A stretch of DNA of 64,000 nucleotides, from positions 5,518,501 to 5,582,500 of the forward strand of contig WPIO01000008.1 in the NCBI GenBank assembly GCA_009760855.2, in the 5' to 3' direction. The notes under the pieces are model-generated. The model was not told the origin of the DNA. It searched no databases and saw nothing but the letters and a program-made list of their open reading frames with translations. Shown in pieces: positions 39,915-51,779 of the stretch (positions within the stretch are counted from its first letter, which is position 1; the number at the start of each line of letters is the position of its first letter). A program made the translations under genes and the position numbers. Origin of the DNA: Cristatella mucedo. Its lineage: Eukaryota; Bryozoa; Phylactolaemata; Cristatellidae.

Positions 39915-41160
39915 ATAATAATAATAATACATTGTATATAGTGCCCTCAGAAAACTCAACCTCTTTCTAGGCGCTTTAAATTTGCTTCAAAAGGAGTACG
40001 ATCGAATGATTAGTGGAAGCATGCTCAATAAACAACGAAAATAACATGATTGGGGGTGAAATGCACAGGGTCAGCTTGCAAGTATGGTTAGTGGCAGCAT
40101 GCACAGCGCCGTCCGCACGAATAAGCACACACAATTCGAATCACATGAACCCATAAAATGCTGTGATAAATAGAGTTTTCATTTTTTGTAATGTGAACTA
40201 GTCAGGAGATGTCGTGACGCAAGTCGGGAGTGAGTTCCAGTTTTTGGGAGCATGAGAACTAAAGGTATGGTCTCCAAAGGATTTGAGATTTGTGCAGAGT
40301 ATGGGTAAACAGTTAGATTCCGTAAAGTGGGTGGTATGATGCTTAGCCTTTTGTGAGTTTAGACCTGATAGGTTGACTGGAGTCAAAGAATGAAGGAGCC
40401 AAAAGGTGAGTGACAAAACCTTGAAGTCGATGCGTTGCTTGACTGGGAGCCAGTGCAGGTCAGGGAGAAGTGGTGCGATGTTCTTTTTACGCAACGACAA
40501 CTAACCTCCTGCTGCCGACAATGGCTCATTTTTTTCAGCGGTTCTGAGCTGCTACTTCCGTGCTACTCACTACCTCAACTGCTCTCCTGACTCTTGCTAT
40601 GCTTCCCATCTTCTCTTTGTTTCTTGAGATGAAGTCTGTTGGCTACCGAATGCGTACCGAAAGACGCTTAGGCTGTGAGTGTGCTAGACAAAACTCTCCT
40701 GTGTAACACCCACATAGTCTGAATGGCTTTGTGGAGTTACAGACGGTGACACATTACATCACATTATATGTAGAAACTTTGACGCTAACAACAGACACAC
40801 AAGCCTAGCTGCAGTTTTGCTCCAACTTTAAGCGATGATTACACACGCTGGTATGCCAGAGAGTAGTAAGTTAGAGAAGTCAAGACGGGATGTCGCAAAT
40901 GCAAACTAATTTAGATGTAGTCTCCCTGTCTAAACAAGCCGAAAATTTAGCAATTTTATGTAGTTGAAAGTAGGCAGACTTGGTTGTCTAATGAAAGTAA
41001 CTTTGGAACATGGCACCTAGATTTCGTGCTGATTCAACAGGACGTATGGTGGCAGAGCCAATTTTGAGCGTCAGTCTTTCCAGTTTGCGAATCGCACTTT
41101 GTTTTCCCACAATTACTAAGTTGTTTTTATCATCATTACTTTTAAGTTTGTTTCATCATC
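39915..41160 (-). mobile_element. LINE A copy interrupted by LINE B
   Basis: The 3' tail (GTATATAGTGCCCTCAGAAA) is at 39933; the carboxyl coding region lies at 40198-40487 and continues at 40771-41160 after the LINE B insertion. Minus-strand protein pieces include PLLPDLHWLPVKQRIDFKVL. Degenerate. Confidence 0.8.
40488..40770 (+). mobile_element. LINE B 3' fragment nested in a LINE A copy
   Basis: Starts at TTTTTACGCAACGACAACTA, ends in ACATTACATCACATTAT, and sits inside a minus-strand LINE A copy whose sequence resumes on the other side. Confidence 0.8.
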
Positions 41161-42619
41161 ATGATTAGTGTGATGAGCGAGTTTTAAAGCATTACCTCGC
41201 ATATGTTAGTAAAATAGTTGAATGTAATTATTTGAACGTCTTGATTTAAAGGATAAGTTAAAGCCTTGCAAGGATTCTAGAAAAAGGCACCTATCCTTAT
41301 TGATAATGCAACGCTGACAGAAAGTGGACAATGTTATATTTGAAGTCATTCGCCAATTGTATGTCATGCGTTGGTGAATGAAAAATCACTACTCCTTTTA
41401 CATTGGGTCATCAGTAACGTAACGTACGATTCGTCATCAGGAAAATTGCGTCACTGCCCCGACAAAGAGGCACTGTCTACGTGGAACTGCTTTTGTGGGT
41501 CACCACACAAGCACTCTCTCGAATCTGTAATCCCATCTCTACAAGATCTTCAAAATTCTTATATTTCTGTGCATTTAGCTCAACATAATTTTTCGCGATC
41601 CATGAAATCTCATCGGTCAGCTTTCATTCCGTATCAACAAAGCACCATTAATCCTTAGCGTTCTGCAGCTTAATACCTACCACCAGACAGGTGCCTCGAG
41701 ATGATAGGCTACTGTGCCACTGAGTTACTTTTGCCCGAATTTGCTTCAGGTTAGCCACATTAGTCTTTTCAAGACGGGCTTGAACTTTTTCAGGGCTACA
41801 TATTGGTCGTTGGAGTGAGGCTTTATGGGAAAATCGTGAGGGCGGACAAGCCCTAAGTGCACTGCTTGCAAAAGGACGTTAAAGCTAAGCAAAAATTATA
41901 ATCCCAATGGCAAAACGTAAGCAATATTCATCATGAGAAGACTAGCGAAAATTATTGTTTTTTTTGTTTCAATAATGATCAAATGGTTCAATCGCTATCG
42001 AGGTCTGGTCGAGGTGCCCCGTCGGACGGCACGACTTCGATTTACTCTTTAATTTTTCTTTGACTAGGTGGCTATCAGGATTGAGGAGAGTTTAGGGCAT
42101 TCCTGAAGGCATCCTGTGATCAATCCAGTTGCTCGTCGGTCTCTGAAGAAAGACTTTAGGAGCTTTTTTCCAGCTGAGGATTTTTATTCATTTGACGTCT
42201 TTATCCTCTTTAACGGGAGTGTCCTAATATCGCTCATTGGATGAAATCACCATTGCCTTCTGTAGCTTGCCATCTGCCACACAGATCCTGGTCGCCATAG
42301 CCTCTAAGGCCAAAACAACAAAGCCGGACAAGAGCTTTCTAATATAAAGGTGCCAAATACTCTTGCTAGATGAACGCCCCCCCCCCCCCGCAGCCAGTTA
42401 GCAGGATGCTGTTTCCGTTAAGCTATATTTAAGATACCGCTAGCAGCACTAAACAGTAATGAAGTACTGCTTTCCTATCAAATGTATATCTTGCACGTGG
42501 GCACAAATAAAATGAGGAAACCATGTCTATAAGACTGCCTTGCTCCCAGCATACACGTTTATTATACGTAAATCGGTCGCATTGAAACCAAATCGGATCT
42601 GCTTTTAGAAATCAAAGCA
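41161..42619. other. Unassigned stretch
   Basis: A C-run lies at 42377-42389. A 95-codon plus frame (41371-41658) has no recognisable domain. Confidence 0.45.
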
Positions 42620-43190
42620 TTCGGAAGCGGTCGCGGTGAGGACATGCTAATGGCACCTTCGGGTCATCTGGGATTTTCTAACAAATTGCGACAGCCCTCC
42701 GCACGACCTGTCGTCGGGCTGGGTAGCGCGACCGAGCAACAAGTCCGCTGGGTCCAACACCAAAACCTGTATTTCAAACTACAACGGACGGCTGCCGGCG
42801 TCGAGGGATGTAGCCCTCCCCTCCCGTTGTACTCTTCCGGCAACCCTTATATTCCATGCAAGCATTGTTTTTCGCACTGTCGGGCCATTGTTCGTTCCGA
42901 ACCCGCCCGACAGCAGGCGGCAGTTTGTGGTAGATTTATGTTCCCACAGATGCCGCCAATGCATGGATTTGGGCAGGACTACGAGTCATCGTCTGCCCAT
43001 CCACCGGTCGTGAGCTTGCGGCTGCTTCGTAGGCAGCCTGAGAGAGAGAGCCATCGCGAGGTCTCAGCCCAGTGCTCGCAGGCTGCGAGCGTGCGTGTTC
43101 CTTTACACAAATGTAAAGCGCCTAGGAAGAGACTGAGTTCTCAGAGGGCGCTCTACAAATGTATTAACATCATTATTAATCAAGCAATCG
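42620..43190 (+). mobile_element. Unassigned element ending in a LINE A-type 3' tail
   Basis: The 3' end (TGTAAAGCGCCTAGGAAGAG, then TTCTCAGAGGGCGCTCTACA and a TTAACATCATTATTAAT tail) matches family A in plus orientation. The preceding 480 bp, GC-rich, are unlike the other LINE A 3' UTRs here. A 198-codon frame crosses it (42644-43240) but shows no reverse transcriptase motif. It may be a non-autonomous element or another LINE subfamily; limits are uncertain. Confidence 0.45.
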
Positions 43191-43462
43191 TAAGCAGAAG
43201 AGATGCAATGCAAGGGCATGCTTTTGATACCGGCCGGTAAGGTGTGTAGCAACCGCTGGCTATCCAATTGCTTGTAAGATGTGAGGCCTATCGAATACCC
43301 AATTGCATTGCCAGCCAATTGATGTAGCCAGCCCTCTCGAGGTCAGACACGGGCGCAACCACATCCGACCTGTTGAGGTAGACAAATGACCACTTCCCTC
43401 ATGCGCTTAGGCTAACCAGAAGCACCCTTCTCTACCTGCTGTTAGGTCTGATTGGACCACTT

Positions 43463-43618
<156 letters not shown>

Positions 43619-44066
43619 CTAGAGCCTGGTTTAGACCACGAGTAATGGTTCCTGCCTGCTTCCTAGCTACTCAAGTCTTCAGTGTATACATCACCAATAT
43701 GGTGGGGTGGTCCAGATTTCGGGAAGACATGGCGCAGATTTGGCTTTCAAACACGTTTCTACTTTTTCAGCCAAGAATTATCGATTGACCGATCATAGAC
43801 GCTGTTAAGGTCACGCCCATTGCATTGCATTGAAAGGAATGGCAGAGGACTCGACCGGTGAACTCGCCGGTGCGTTCCACGCGAGTGCTTGTTTGTGGAT
43901 CACTCTGAGCTCGGAGTTCAAAAATCAGATTTTAAGACGGTGAGTGGTAAAGGCTATAGTGTCCAAGTTTCATTCTACCGGTAATAGCGTTAGCGAAGCG
44001 TGGCCGTAGAGAAATGCTGCAGCTATCTCATGAACGCTCAGTGGGCTGAGCGAGTACGGAGTCAGA
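43619..44066. other. Unassigned stretch
   Basis: Nothing recognised between the CT repeat and the LINE B 3' ends. Confidence 0.5.
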
Positions 44067-44167
44067 CTTGTAATGTAATGTAATGTATCTCCGTCTGTAA
44101 TTCCATAAAGTCATATAGACCATGTGGGTGTTACGCAGGAGAGTTTTGTGTGGTGCACTCACAGCTA
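44067..44167 (-). mobile_element. Very short LINE B 3' end next to the long copy
   Basis: About 100 bp repeat the last part of the LINE B 3' UTR (TATCTCCGTCTGTAA, then GTGGGTGTTACGC), including a TAATG tract, directly beside the same sequence at the end of the long copy. Confidence 0.7.
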
Positions 44168-46140
44168 AAAGTAATGTAATGTATGTAATGTAAAGTAATG
44201 TAATGTAATGTATCTCTGTCTGTAACTCCACAAAGTCATAAAGACCACCAGGGTGTTACTCGGGAGATTTTGTGTAGCACACTCACAGCCTAAGCGGCTT
44301 TCGGTACGCATTCCCTAGCCAACAGACTTCATCTCACGCAACAAAGAGAAAGTGAGATGCTTAGCTGAGTCAGGAGAGCAGTTTAGGTAGTGAGTATCAT
44401 GGAGGTAGCAGCTCAGGTCCTCTGAAAAGGATGTGCCATAGTCGGCAGCTGGAGAGTAGTTGTCGTTGCGTAAGAATTGTGGAAGCGAGTTCCACAGTCT
44501 AGGACCTGCAGAGCTAAAGCTTCTGTCGCCAACTGTCTTCAAGCCGAGGAATGGAACAGCTAATTTATTGTCCACACAGGACCTGAGGGCTCCAACAGGC
44601 TGAAACTGATGCAGCAGTTCAGCTAGGTACGAAGGAGCCAAGCCGTGGCGGGCCTTGTGGGTCAGCGTAAGAACTTTGCTCTGTATCCGTTGCTCAACCG
44701 GCATCCATCCTAGCTCTTTCAGCAAAGGAGACACGTGCTCAAACCGCTGGGACTTGAAGACTAGCCTCGCAGCCATATTCATAATCCGCTGTAGTGGCAT
44801 AATAGCTTTCTTTGGTAGCCCAGCCAAAAGGGAGTTACAATTATCAATCCGAGACAGAACTAATGAGCAAGTTAATTTTTTTACAAGCCACTGTGGGAGA
44901 CACCTCCTAATCTTTGATAGGGATCGGATGTGATGGCTAGTTGTAGAAGCAGTCTTCTGAATGAAGCTTTTGAAATTGAGGCAGCTGTCGAACACGACAC
45001 CTAAATTTTGAGCACGTGGTGATGGTCGCACAATAGCATCACCTATTAGAAGAGAAAAGCCTTTTAATCCAGCCACACGCTTAGGGTGTCTTCGGATCAG
45101 CAGTTCGGTTTTATCATCGTTTAATTTCAGGAAGTTTACCGACATCCAGGATCGAATATCGGCAAGGCAAGCATTCAGTTTCTCAGTTGCTGCAGCACAT
45201 TCCGACGGTTTGAATGACAAATACAACTGAGTATCGTCAGCATAGAAATAATATCCTATTCCATGTACCTTACTCACTTTTCCCAGAGGTTGTGTATAAA
45301 TGGAGAACAGCAAGGTACCGAGTACAGACCCTTGAGGGACACCACAGGTGACCCCTCTCGTGTCTGAGACCTGACCCCCACACGACACGGATTGAACACA
45401 ATCAGACAAGTAGGATTTAAACCACGCCAGTGCTTTGTCTGCCAGACCGATCGTTGTTCTCAATCGTTCAAGCAGAACTTCGTGATCAATGGTGTCGAAG
45501 GCAGCAGACAGATCTAGCAGAGCTAGGGCAGTGACATTCCCGTCGTCGTTGCCACGTAGAATGCCATTGTTAACACGGAGGAGAGCAGTTTCAGTGGAGT
45601 GCTGCCTCATGAACCCTGACTGAAAAGTCTCTGACATTTCATTCTTTTCAATATGTTCAACCAGCTGCTTAGCAGCAAGAATCTTTGACAGAAAAGGAAG
45701 GAGGAAAACTGGGCGATAATTTGGAAGGACCTCTGTGTCTAATCCAGGCTTCTTAAGAATACGTCTAACGATTGCCGATTTGAAGAACTTGGGGACGACC
45801 CCTCTTCCCAAAGAAGCATTAAAAATTTTGGTCATGGCAGGGCTAAGTAGGGCTGCTAGTGAATACCACAGAGATGAAGGTATAGGGTCTTCAGGAGACG
45901 AGCTCTTTTTGCTAGACCTTATTAAGGCAGCCACATCACATGCAGTAACATCGGAGAACCTTTTAAGGAAGGTCACAGGTTGAGGAACGGCGATTGCTTT
46001 GGTCGGATGGGGCTTAATGGAGGCATGAATGTGCACAATTTTTTTCAGTAAAGAAGGCTCAAAACTTTTCGGCTGAGCCCTTAATATCTGGGGAGTCAGA
46101 CCTCACAGCATTGGCCAGTAAATGGTTTACTGTCTTATAA
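44168..46140 (-). mobile_element. LINE family B (CR1/L2-type), long 5'-truncated copy
   Basis: A 573-codon frame (46036-44315) on the minus strand is the largest in the window. Reverse transcriptase motifs run in order: RPVFLLPFLSK near residue 108, LLDLSAAFDTIDH at 173-185, GVPQGSVLG at 232-240 and YADD at 265-268. The catalytic aspartates are intact. The carboxyl region (NSLLAGLPKKAI, then LWNSLPQFLRND) is typical of CR1/L2-type elements. The 3' UTR ends in a short CATTA-type repeat, seen as TAATG on the plus strand. Coding homology upstream of 46036 continues to about 46140 but with a stop and a frame change near an A-run. No apurinic endonuclease is present, so the copy is 5'-truncated and cannot move by itself. 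Confidence 0.9.
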
Positions 46141-46159
46141 ATCTGTTTAGTGTCCGACT

Positions 46160-46795
46160 GGTAGGAATTCAGTTAAGCGGCTCTCGGTACTCATCCGGTA
46201 GCCAACAGGCATCGTCTCACGCAACAAAGAGAAAGTGGAAAACATAGCAGAGTCACGAGAGCAGTTGAGGTAGTGTGAGTAGCATGGAGGTAGCAGCTCA
46301 GGACCTCTGGAAACGATCAGCCATAGTCGGCAGTAGTAGAGTAGTTGTCGTTGCGTAAGAATTGTGGAAGCTATTTCCACAGTCTAGGACCTGCAGAGCT
46401 AAAGCTTCTGTCGCCAATGGTCTTTACCCGGAGGAATATGACAGCTAATTTATTGTCCGCACAGGACCTGAGGGCGCGAACAGGCTGAAACTGGTGCCGC
46501 AGTTCAGCTAGATAAGAAGGAGCCAAGCCGTGGCGCCCCTTGTGGGTCAGCGTAAGAACCTTGCTCTGAATCCGCTGGTCAACCGGCATCCTTCTTAGCT
46601 CTTTTAGCTAAGGAGACACGTGCTCGAACTTCTGGGACTTGAAGACTAGCCTTGCAGCCATATTCATAGTCAGCCGCAGTCGCCTAATTGCTTTCTTCGG
46701 TAGTCCAGCCAAAAGGGAATTACAATAATCAAGCCGAGACAGAACTAGATTCGGGAGCAGAGCAGTGACTAGGATTGCAGACCCTACGGCGGCCA
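46160..46795 (-). mobile_element. LINE B fragment, reverse transcriptase 3' region
   Basis: Three consecutive minus-strand frames match the last third of the long LINE B protein: SRLDYCNSLLAGLPKKAI, then MPVDQRIQSKVLTLTHKGRH, then KTIGDRSFSSAGPRLWK. A stop separates the first two and a frameshift follows the third. The 3' UTR tail is missing; the fragment abuts the upstream end of the neighbouring LINE B copy near 46150. Confidence 0.8.
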
Positions 46796-46950
46796 CCGCG
46801 GCGGATGCTGTGCCGCGACGGCTGCTCTGTCAAGCGTGACTGCCATGTGGAACTGAGCTGGTCTGTGCAGCGGAACTGAGCTGGCCGCCGCCGCCGCCGG
46901 CCGCTGGCGTACTTTGAAAGTTGGCCAGCGTCCTACTGGAGCGGCGGTCT

Positions 46951-47098
46951 GCTGCGGCTGCGGCTGCGGCTGCGGCTGCGGCTGCGGCTGCGGCTGCGGC
47001 TGCGGCTGCGGCTGCGGCTGCGGCTGCGGCTGCGGCTGCGGCTGCGGCAGCGGCTGCGGCAGCGGCAGCGGCTGCGGCTGCTGCAGCGGCAGCGGGCT
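46951..47098. repeat. GGCTGC hexanucleotide expansion
   Basis: About 16 perfect GGCTGC units, then a worn part with GGCAGC variants. Six bases keep every frame open, so poly-Ala, Cys-Gly, Arg-Ser and Gln-Pro frames appear on both strands; none shows gene-like flanks. Confidence 0.95.
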
Positions 47099-47320
47099 GC
47101 ATGCCAGTTTGCACCCTGCACTCTGCTGGCTCCGCATACCTGCCACGCCCTGCCACGCGCCCAGCCATCGGAGGTAGCGTAAGGTCTGCTCCCTCGCCCT
47201 GCTCCGTCTCCCCACGGTCATACGGCCGCAATAGATTGCCCCCTCCACCGCTCCCCCCCCCCGCCGAGCTCAGTTCGGCTTCCCCAGGCGAGCTGCTCTC
47301 CTTTCCAGCGGTCCGCTGTC

Positions 47321-47371
47321 GCTCCAGCTCAGCGACGCGCAGCGGCAGCATGAGCGTCGCTGAGCTGGAGC
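47321..47371. repeat. Perfect 18-bp inverted repeat
   Basis: GCTCCAGCTCAGCGACGC (47321-47338) and its exact complement (47354-47371) around a 15-nt spacer. Confidence 0.9.
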
Positions 47372-47707
47372 ACGAGGAGCGCTGCATGAAAGTCGCGTCG
47401 GCTGCTGCCAGGCCGGTAGTTGAGGACAGGGACAGGCCGCGAAAAATTCACCCAGCGACTAGAGGTGACGGTGGCGGCTCGCACCGTGTCAGCAGGTGGC
47501 CTAGCACGGAGCCGGAACTGGTTAAAGCGTGCTCCACGGAGCACCAGCCCGAAGTCGCTACCTTCTGACTAAGCTCCTGCCGGCACTCGTCCATTTTTGT
47601 TAACGTTGTGGAACTTCAGGCTGCACATGCGGTACAGTCTTTGCCAAGCGTTCAGATTGATGAAACAGTGAGCCCAACGTATTTTGATGCTTAACCGCTC
47701 CTGCCAC

Positions 47708-47845
47708 AATAGTAATACATTTGATATAGCGCCCTCGGAGAACTCGATCTCTTTCCAGACACTTACATTTGCTAAAAAGAAAGCAAGATCAAATGGTTAG
47801 TGGTAGCGTGCTCAATAAACATCCAGAATAACATGATCATTTACA
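47708..47845 (-). mobile_element. LINE A 3' tail fragment
   Basis: AATACATTTGATATAGCGCC followed by CTCGGAGAACTCGATCTC and the adjoining 3' UTR. Confidence 0.65.
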
Positions 47846-48704
47846 GACTGAGATACGTTACATTAGATTTGTTGATTCTGCTTGTTCAGCGCAGGATGGA
47901 CACGCCATCGCGTGAGCCAGCTCGGCGGCCTTCCGCAAATGACTCGAATTAAACTGTGGGGTGCACAATTCCGACTATTCCTTTTGATACATTTTTTTCC
48001 TTTCGCTGGTATCAATAACTTTTCAATTGACAATGATCTATCTTCCTTTAAATTTCCGGGGATAAATGCTTTAAAAGAAAACTCTTCGCGGTTACAGACT
48101 AATATAATAAGTCTTCATTAAAACATCGCAAACATGTATTGGAATAAATGAAAAATAAGGGTTAGCCTAAATTTGGTAAATACTCTCGTCATTCGTGAAG
48201 TGAAATGTTCCCACGTTGTAACTGCAGCTCCTATAGACAATGAAACGCTCGGCACGGACCTCTGTAGGTGGCTATCCCCTGCATTCGGTATTCAGCATAA
48301 TATCTGACATGAGTCTAAAAGGCAGCGGAAGAGAGGGGCCATCATTTTCCTGCTTGTGCCGATCATCGGAGCAGTTTTGCTTGGAGAAATGGAGAGAAAA
48401 GGCTTGAATTTCATTGAGCCGTTGCAGTGATGAATCGTTGCTAATTCTCTTGTCTTCGTCTTAGCGGATGCTGAGTTTGCTTACAGCCTCAACGTGAGAG
48501 CGTCGGCCTCTAGCTCTCAAGTTGTGGTGAAGGAAATAGATCGAAATACTAGGCTGCAGTATCTGACACCTGCCTCCTTTAGCGTTCCTCGAGTTCAGAC
48601 TCAGTATTTTTTCAGAATATCACCTACAAGTAACGTAATTTAAATATAATACGACAACGAAAGTCCGTCTTCAGATGCAGCCATTAAGAGAGAAATTAGG
48701 TAAA
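47846..48704. other. Unassigned stretch
   Basis: Nothing recognised on either strand. Confidence 0.5.
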
Positions 48705-48865
48705 TGTAAAAGAAATATAGAATTCATTTGCCAAGCGCCTCGAGAGAACCGAATCTTTATTCTGGCGCTTCACGTCTGCGATGAATCTCGAGCCCGCGAC
48801 CTCAGCCAGACCTTGTTCTGGGCGAGCACCCTGACCGCTTGACCAAACCAACTTTTCCCTAGCTC
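48705..48865 (-). mobile_element. SINE S2
   Basis: CCAAGCGCCTCGAGAGAACC, TGGCGCTTCACGTCTGC, CTCGAGCCCGCGACCTCAG, and GAGCACCCTGACCGCTTGAC as the A-box side. Confidence 0.6.
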
Positions 48866-48963
48866 GCCATTGGAAAATACGCTCGAACCCCACCAGCTGG
48901 TTAAACATAGCTTCCTTGAATGCAACCCTCATTCGGGTTTTTCTATTACACGGATCATTGACC

Positions 48964-49260
48964 AACTGCTGAGCCTTTTACCAACTTCTAAGCCTTTGAC
49001 CGACTGCTGAGCCTTTGACCGACTGCTGAGCCTTTGACCGACTGCTGAGCCTTTGACCGACTGCTGAGCCTTTGACCGACTGCTGAGCCTTTGACCGACT
49101 GCTGAGCCTTTGACCGACTGCTGAGCCTTTGACCGACTGCTGAGCCTTTGACCGACTGCTGAGCCTTTGACCGACTGCTGAGCCTTTGACCGACTGCTGA
49201 GCCTTTGACCGACTGCTGAGCCTTTGACCGACTGCTGAGCCTTTGATCAGCTGCTAAGCC
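48964..49260. repeat. 19-bp minisatellite
   Basis: About 15 copies of CTGAGCCTTTGACCGACTG. The central units are identical, the edge units diverged. All three minus-strand frames stay open because the unit has no stop in that direction; the encoded frame is not a gene. Confidence 0.95.
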
Positions 49261-50269
49261 TATTCTTCTTCCTTTATTTTCACGCATCACGAGTATATCT
49301 GAGAAAATTCCTCTAAACGCAAACTAGCCAGCACTTACCTGGCGCTGTTTCGGCCGAGACGTCATAGTCGTCAGACTGTAGGGAAGACATCAAATCGAAA
49401 GAACTTTACATGCTGGTTCTATGCATTTGCGAGGCTTTCAACGAGACATTCCCGGTGAATATTGTTATCCGACTGTCCCAATTAGTTGCGGAGTCGTACA
49501 GTCGTAAAAAATAGCCTTCACGCAACGCGATCTGTAAGCTTCACGCGCTTAGTTTTTAGTTTGGTGCAAGCGCGAACTACCAGCCTGGGGCTGAGCGATG
49601 GCTACAACAGCTACTATGTGATATATTTGAGCTAGATACATTATACGAAATAGCTACATATGAGAGAGCTATATAATAGCTACTGTAGCATGTGGACTCG
49701 CTTCGCTGCGTCGTATAAGAAATACAATACTGTACATAAGCCGCGTGACGCAAATGCGTCATTTTGCCGCGTGACAGGCTTTCTCACTTGTAATGATACA
49801 GGGATATTTGAGAGCATCTCAGGTACGCGATGACTGCCCTGCTGACGTCTGCCGCAGGCTTATATAACATTTCACGGGGAAAACACCTGCCTCTGGCAAG
49901 CGCTCTCGTAGCCTATCTGTATCGAAATGAAACATTGATTGAAAGTGCCCTCCGTCGCGGATTGCTGCTTCATTTTAAATAAATGACCGGCGGCGAACAA
50001 TCAATTCAGTTTAACATGGTGAACGCATAGGCAGAGGATAGCGTCCAGATTTTGAACCTCTAGAGTAAGAGCGTTCGCAGGCGTCGCCTGCCCGTTGCAT
50101 TTATTTGGCTGGCCTACGCGTCGACGAATGGTCAAATGTCGCGGAGATGCTGTTTCGAAGAACTAAAGAAAGCACACTGCGTAACCTTCCGGTCACTCGG
50201 GCTGAATCGTACTCTGTTGATTTTTTTAGCTCAGTCCGAGCTACCAGCACGGCGCCGCGCAGATAAAAT
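49261..50269. other. Unassigned stretch
   Basis: Repeated ATAGCTAC-type motifs at 49.60-49.69 kb are too irregular to call an array. Confidence 0.45.
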
Positions 50270-51755
50270 TAATAATAAATTTGTATAGCTCCTTCAGAGA
50301 ATTGAATCTCTTTCTAGGCACTTTACAGATGCTGTACAGAAAGCATTACCAAACGCTTGGTGGTAACATCCGAAAGCAGCAGGCATAGTGTAAGTAGATA
50401 CATGAACACGAAATAAGAATCACAAAGACCACCAAATGCTGTAATAAACGGGTACGTTTTAAGCTTCTTTCTAAATGTCTTTGTAACTAATTTTTGTATG
50501 ATTTTAAAGGCTCAATGACAACAAGCGAAATATTGTTAGTGGTGAAATGTACGTTATCAATATGTAAATACGGCTAGTGGCAGAATGCACAGTGTCAGAA
50601 AGCATAAGCACACAAAAGACGAATCTCAAAGACCTACTAAATTCCGTGATGAATAGATGCGCTTGTAGCATCTTTTTAAATGTCGTCAAGTCAGGGAGTG
50701 TCATGACACGCAATGGTAGTGAGTTCAGGCTTTGGAAGCATACGAACTAAAAGTACATTATACAGTGGTTTTAAGGTTTGTACGAGGTATGGCTAACTGA
50801 TTCGAGTCTGAACAGCGGGTTGTACCATTTTTTGCCTGGTTATGGAGTAGTTCTGATAGGTACACTGCTGCCAGAAAATGAAGGGACCTTAAAGTAAGTG
50901 ACAGAACCTTGAAGTCGATTCGCTGCTTTATTGGGGGCCGGTGCAGGTGGGCGGGAAGTGGTGTGGTGTGGCAACTGTGACGACGCTCACGACAGACAAG
51001 CCTAACTGCAGAGCGTTGCACCAACTGTAAGCGACTGATTGCACATGCCGGTAGACCAGCAAACAGTAAGTTACAGAAGTCGAGACGGGATGTCATAAAT
51101 CCACGGAACAATTTAGATTTAGTATCCATGTCTCAGTAAGCCCAAATTTTAGCAATGTTGTGTAGCTGAAAGTAGACAGACTTGACTGTGGACGGGGATG
51201 TGGTCGTCTAATGCAAGGTCACTTTGGAAGAAGACAGCTAGATTGCGTGCAGATTCGACTAGAGATATGCTGGCGGAGCCGATTTTGAGCGTTAATTTGT
51301 CCTATTGCTGAATACATTGGGTTTGCACATAATTAGTGTGTTGGTTTTATCATCATTCAATTTGAAAAGGTCGCTGCCATCCATGTGTGGATGTCATCAA
51401 TACATGCAACAATGGATGTAGAGAGTTCAACCTGCTCAAGGGTTGGGAGGGATCAAAGCTAAGGTAAAACTGAGTGTCATCTACACAGAAGTGAAAGTCG
51501 AGATGGTTCTTGGCGATTCCATCGGCAAGAGGGAGAGTATAAACTATGAAAAGACGCGTACCGAGCACAGAGCCCTGAGATACCCAATACTTCAGCGGTT
51601 CCTCGGGCGATCTTTGTCCGTTCACATCAATACTCTGGAGCCTGCTACTGATATACTACCTGAGTCATTTTCAGAGCAGCGCCAGTGATGCCCAGACGAG
51701 ATGTAAGACGCTCAAGAAGTACTTTGGGATCAATAGTATCGAATGCTGCCGAAAG
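50270..51755 (-). mobile_element. LINE A copy with 3' UTR internal duplication
   Basis: Minus-strand fragments match LINE A: NGQRSPEEPLKYWVSQGSVLG with the catalytic box changed to CVDDTQFYL (51.35-51.62 kb), and FMTSRLDFCNLLFAGLPACA (50.76-51.13 kb). The 3' UTR segment occurs twice (about 50387-50485 and 50590-50690). The tail motif TTGTATAGCTCCTTCAGAGA lies at 50280. Inactive. Confidence 0.8.
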
Positions 51756-51779
51756 ATTCTAGTGTAGAGCGGCACAGTG

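Noticed and set aside
42644-43240. 198-codon plus frame as a gene
   Set aside because: It runs across an element end with a LINE A-type 3' tail and shows no domain.
46914-47568. Long poly-Ala, Cys-Gly, Arg-Ser and Gln-Pro frames
   Set aside because: They are all readings of the GGCTGC expansion, open on both strands. Flanks show no domain, splice site or start context.
48964-49260. CRISPR-like array
   Set aside because: The 19-bp units are contiguous with no unique spacers, and the genome is eukaryotic.
48988-49290. 100-codon minus frame with repeated SSRSKAQQSV
   Set aside because: It is a translation of the 19-bp minisatellite, whose unit has no stop on that strand.
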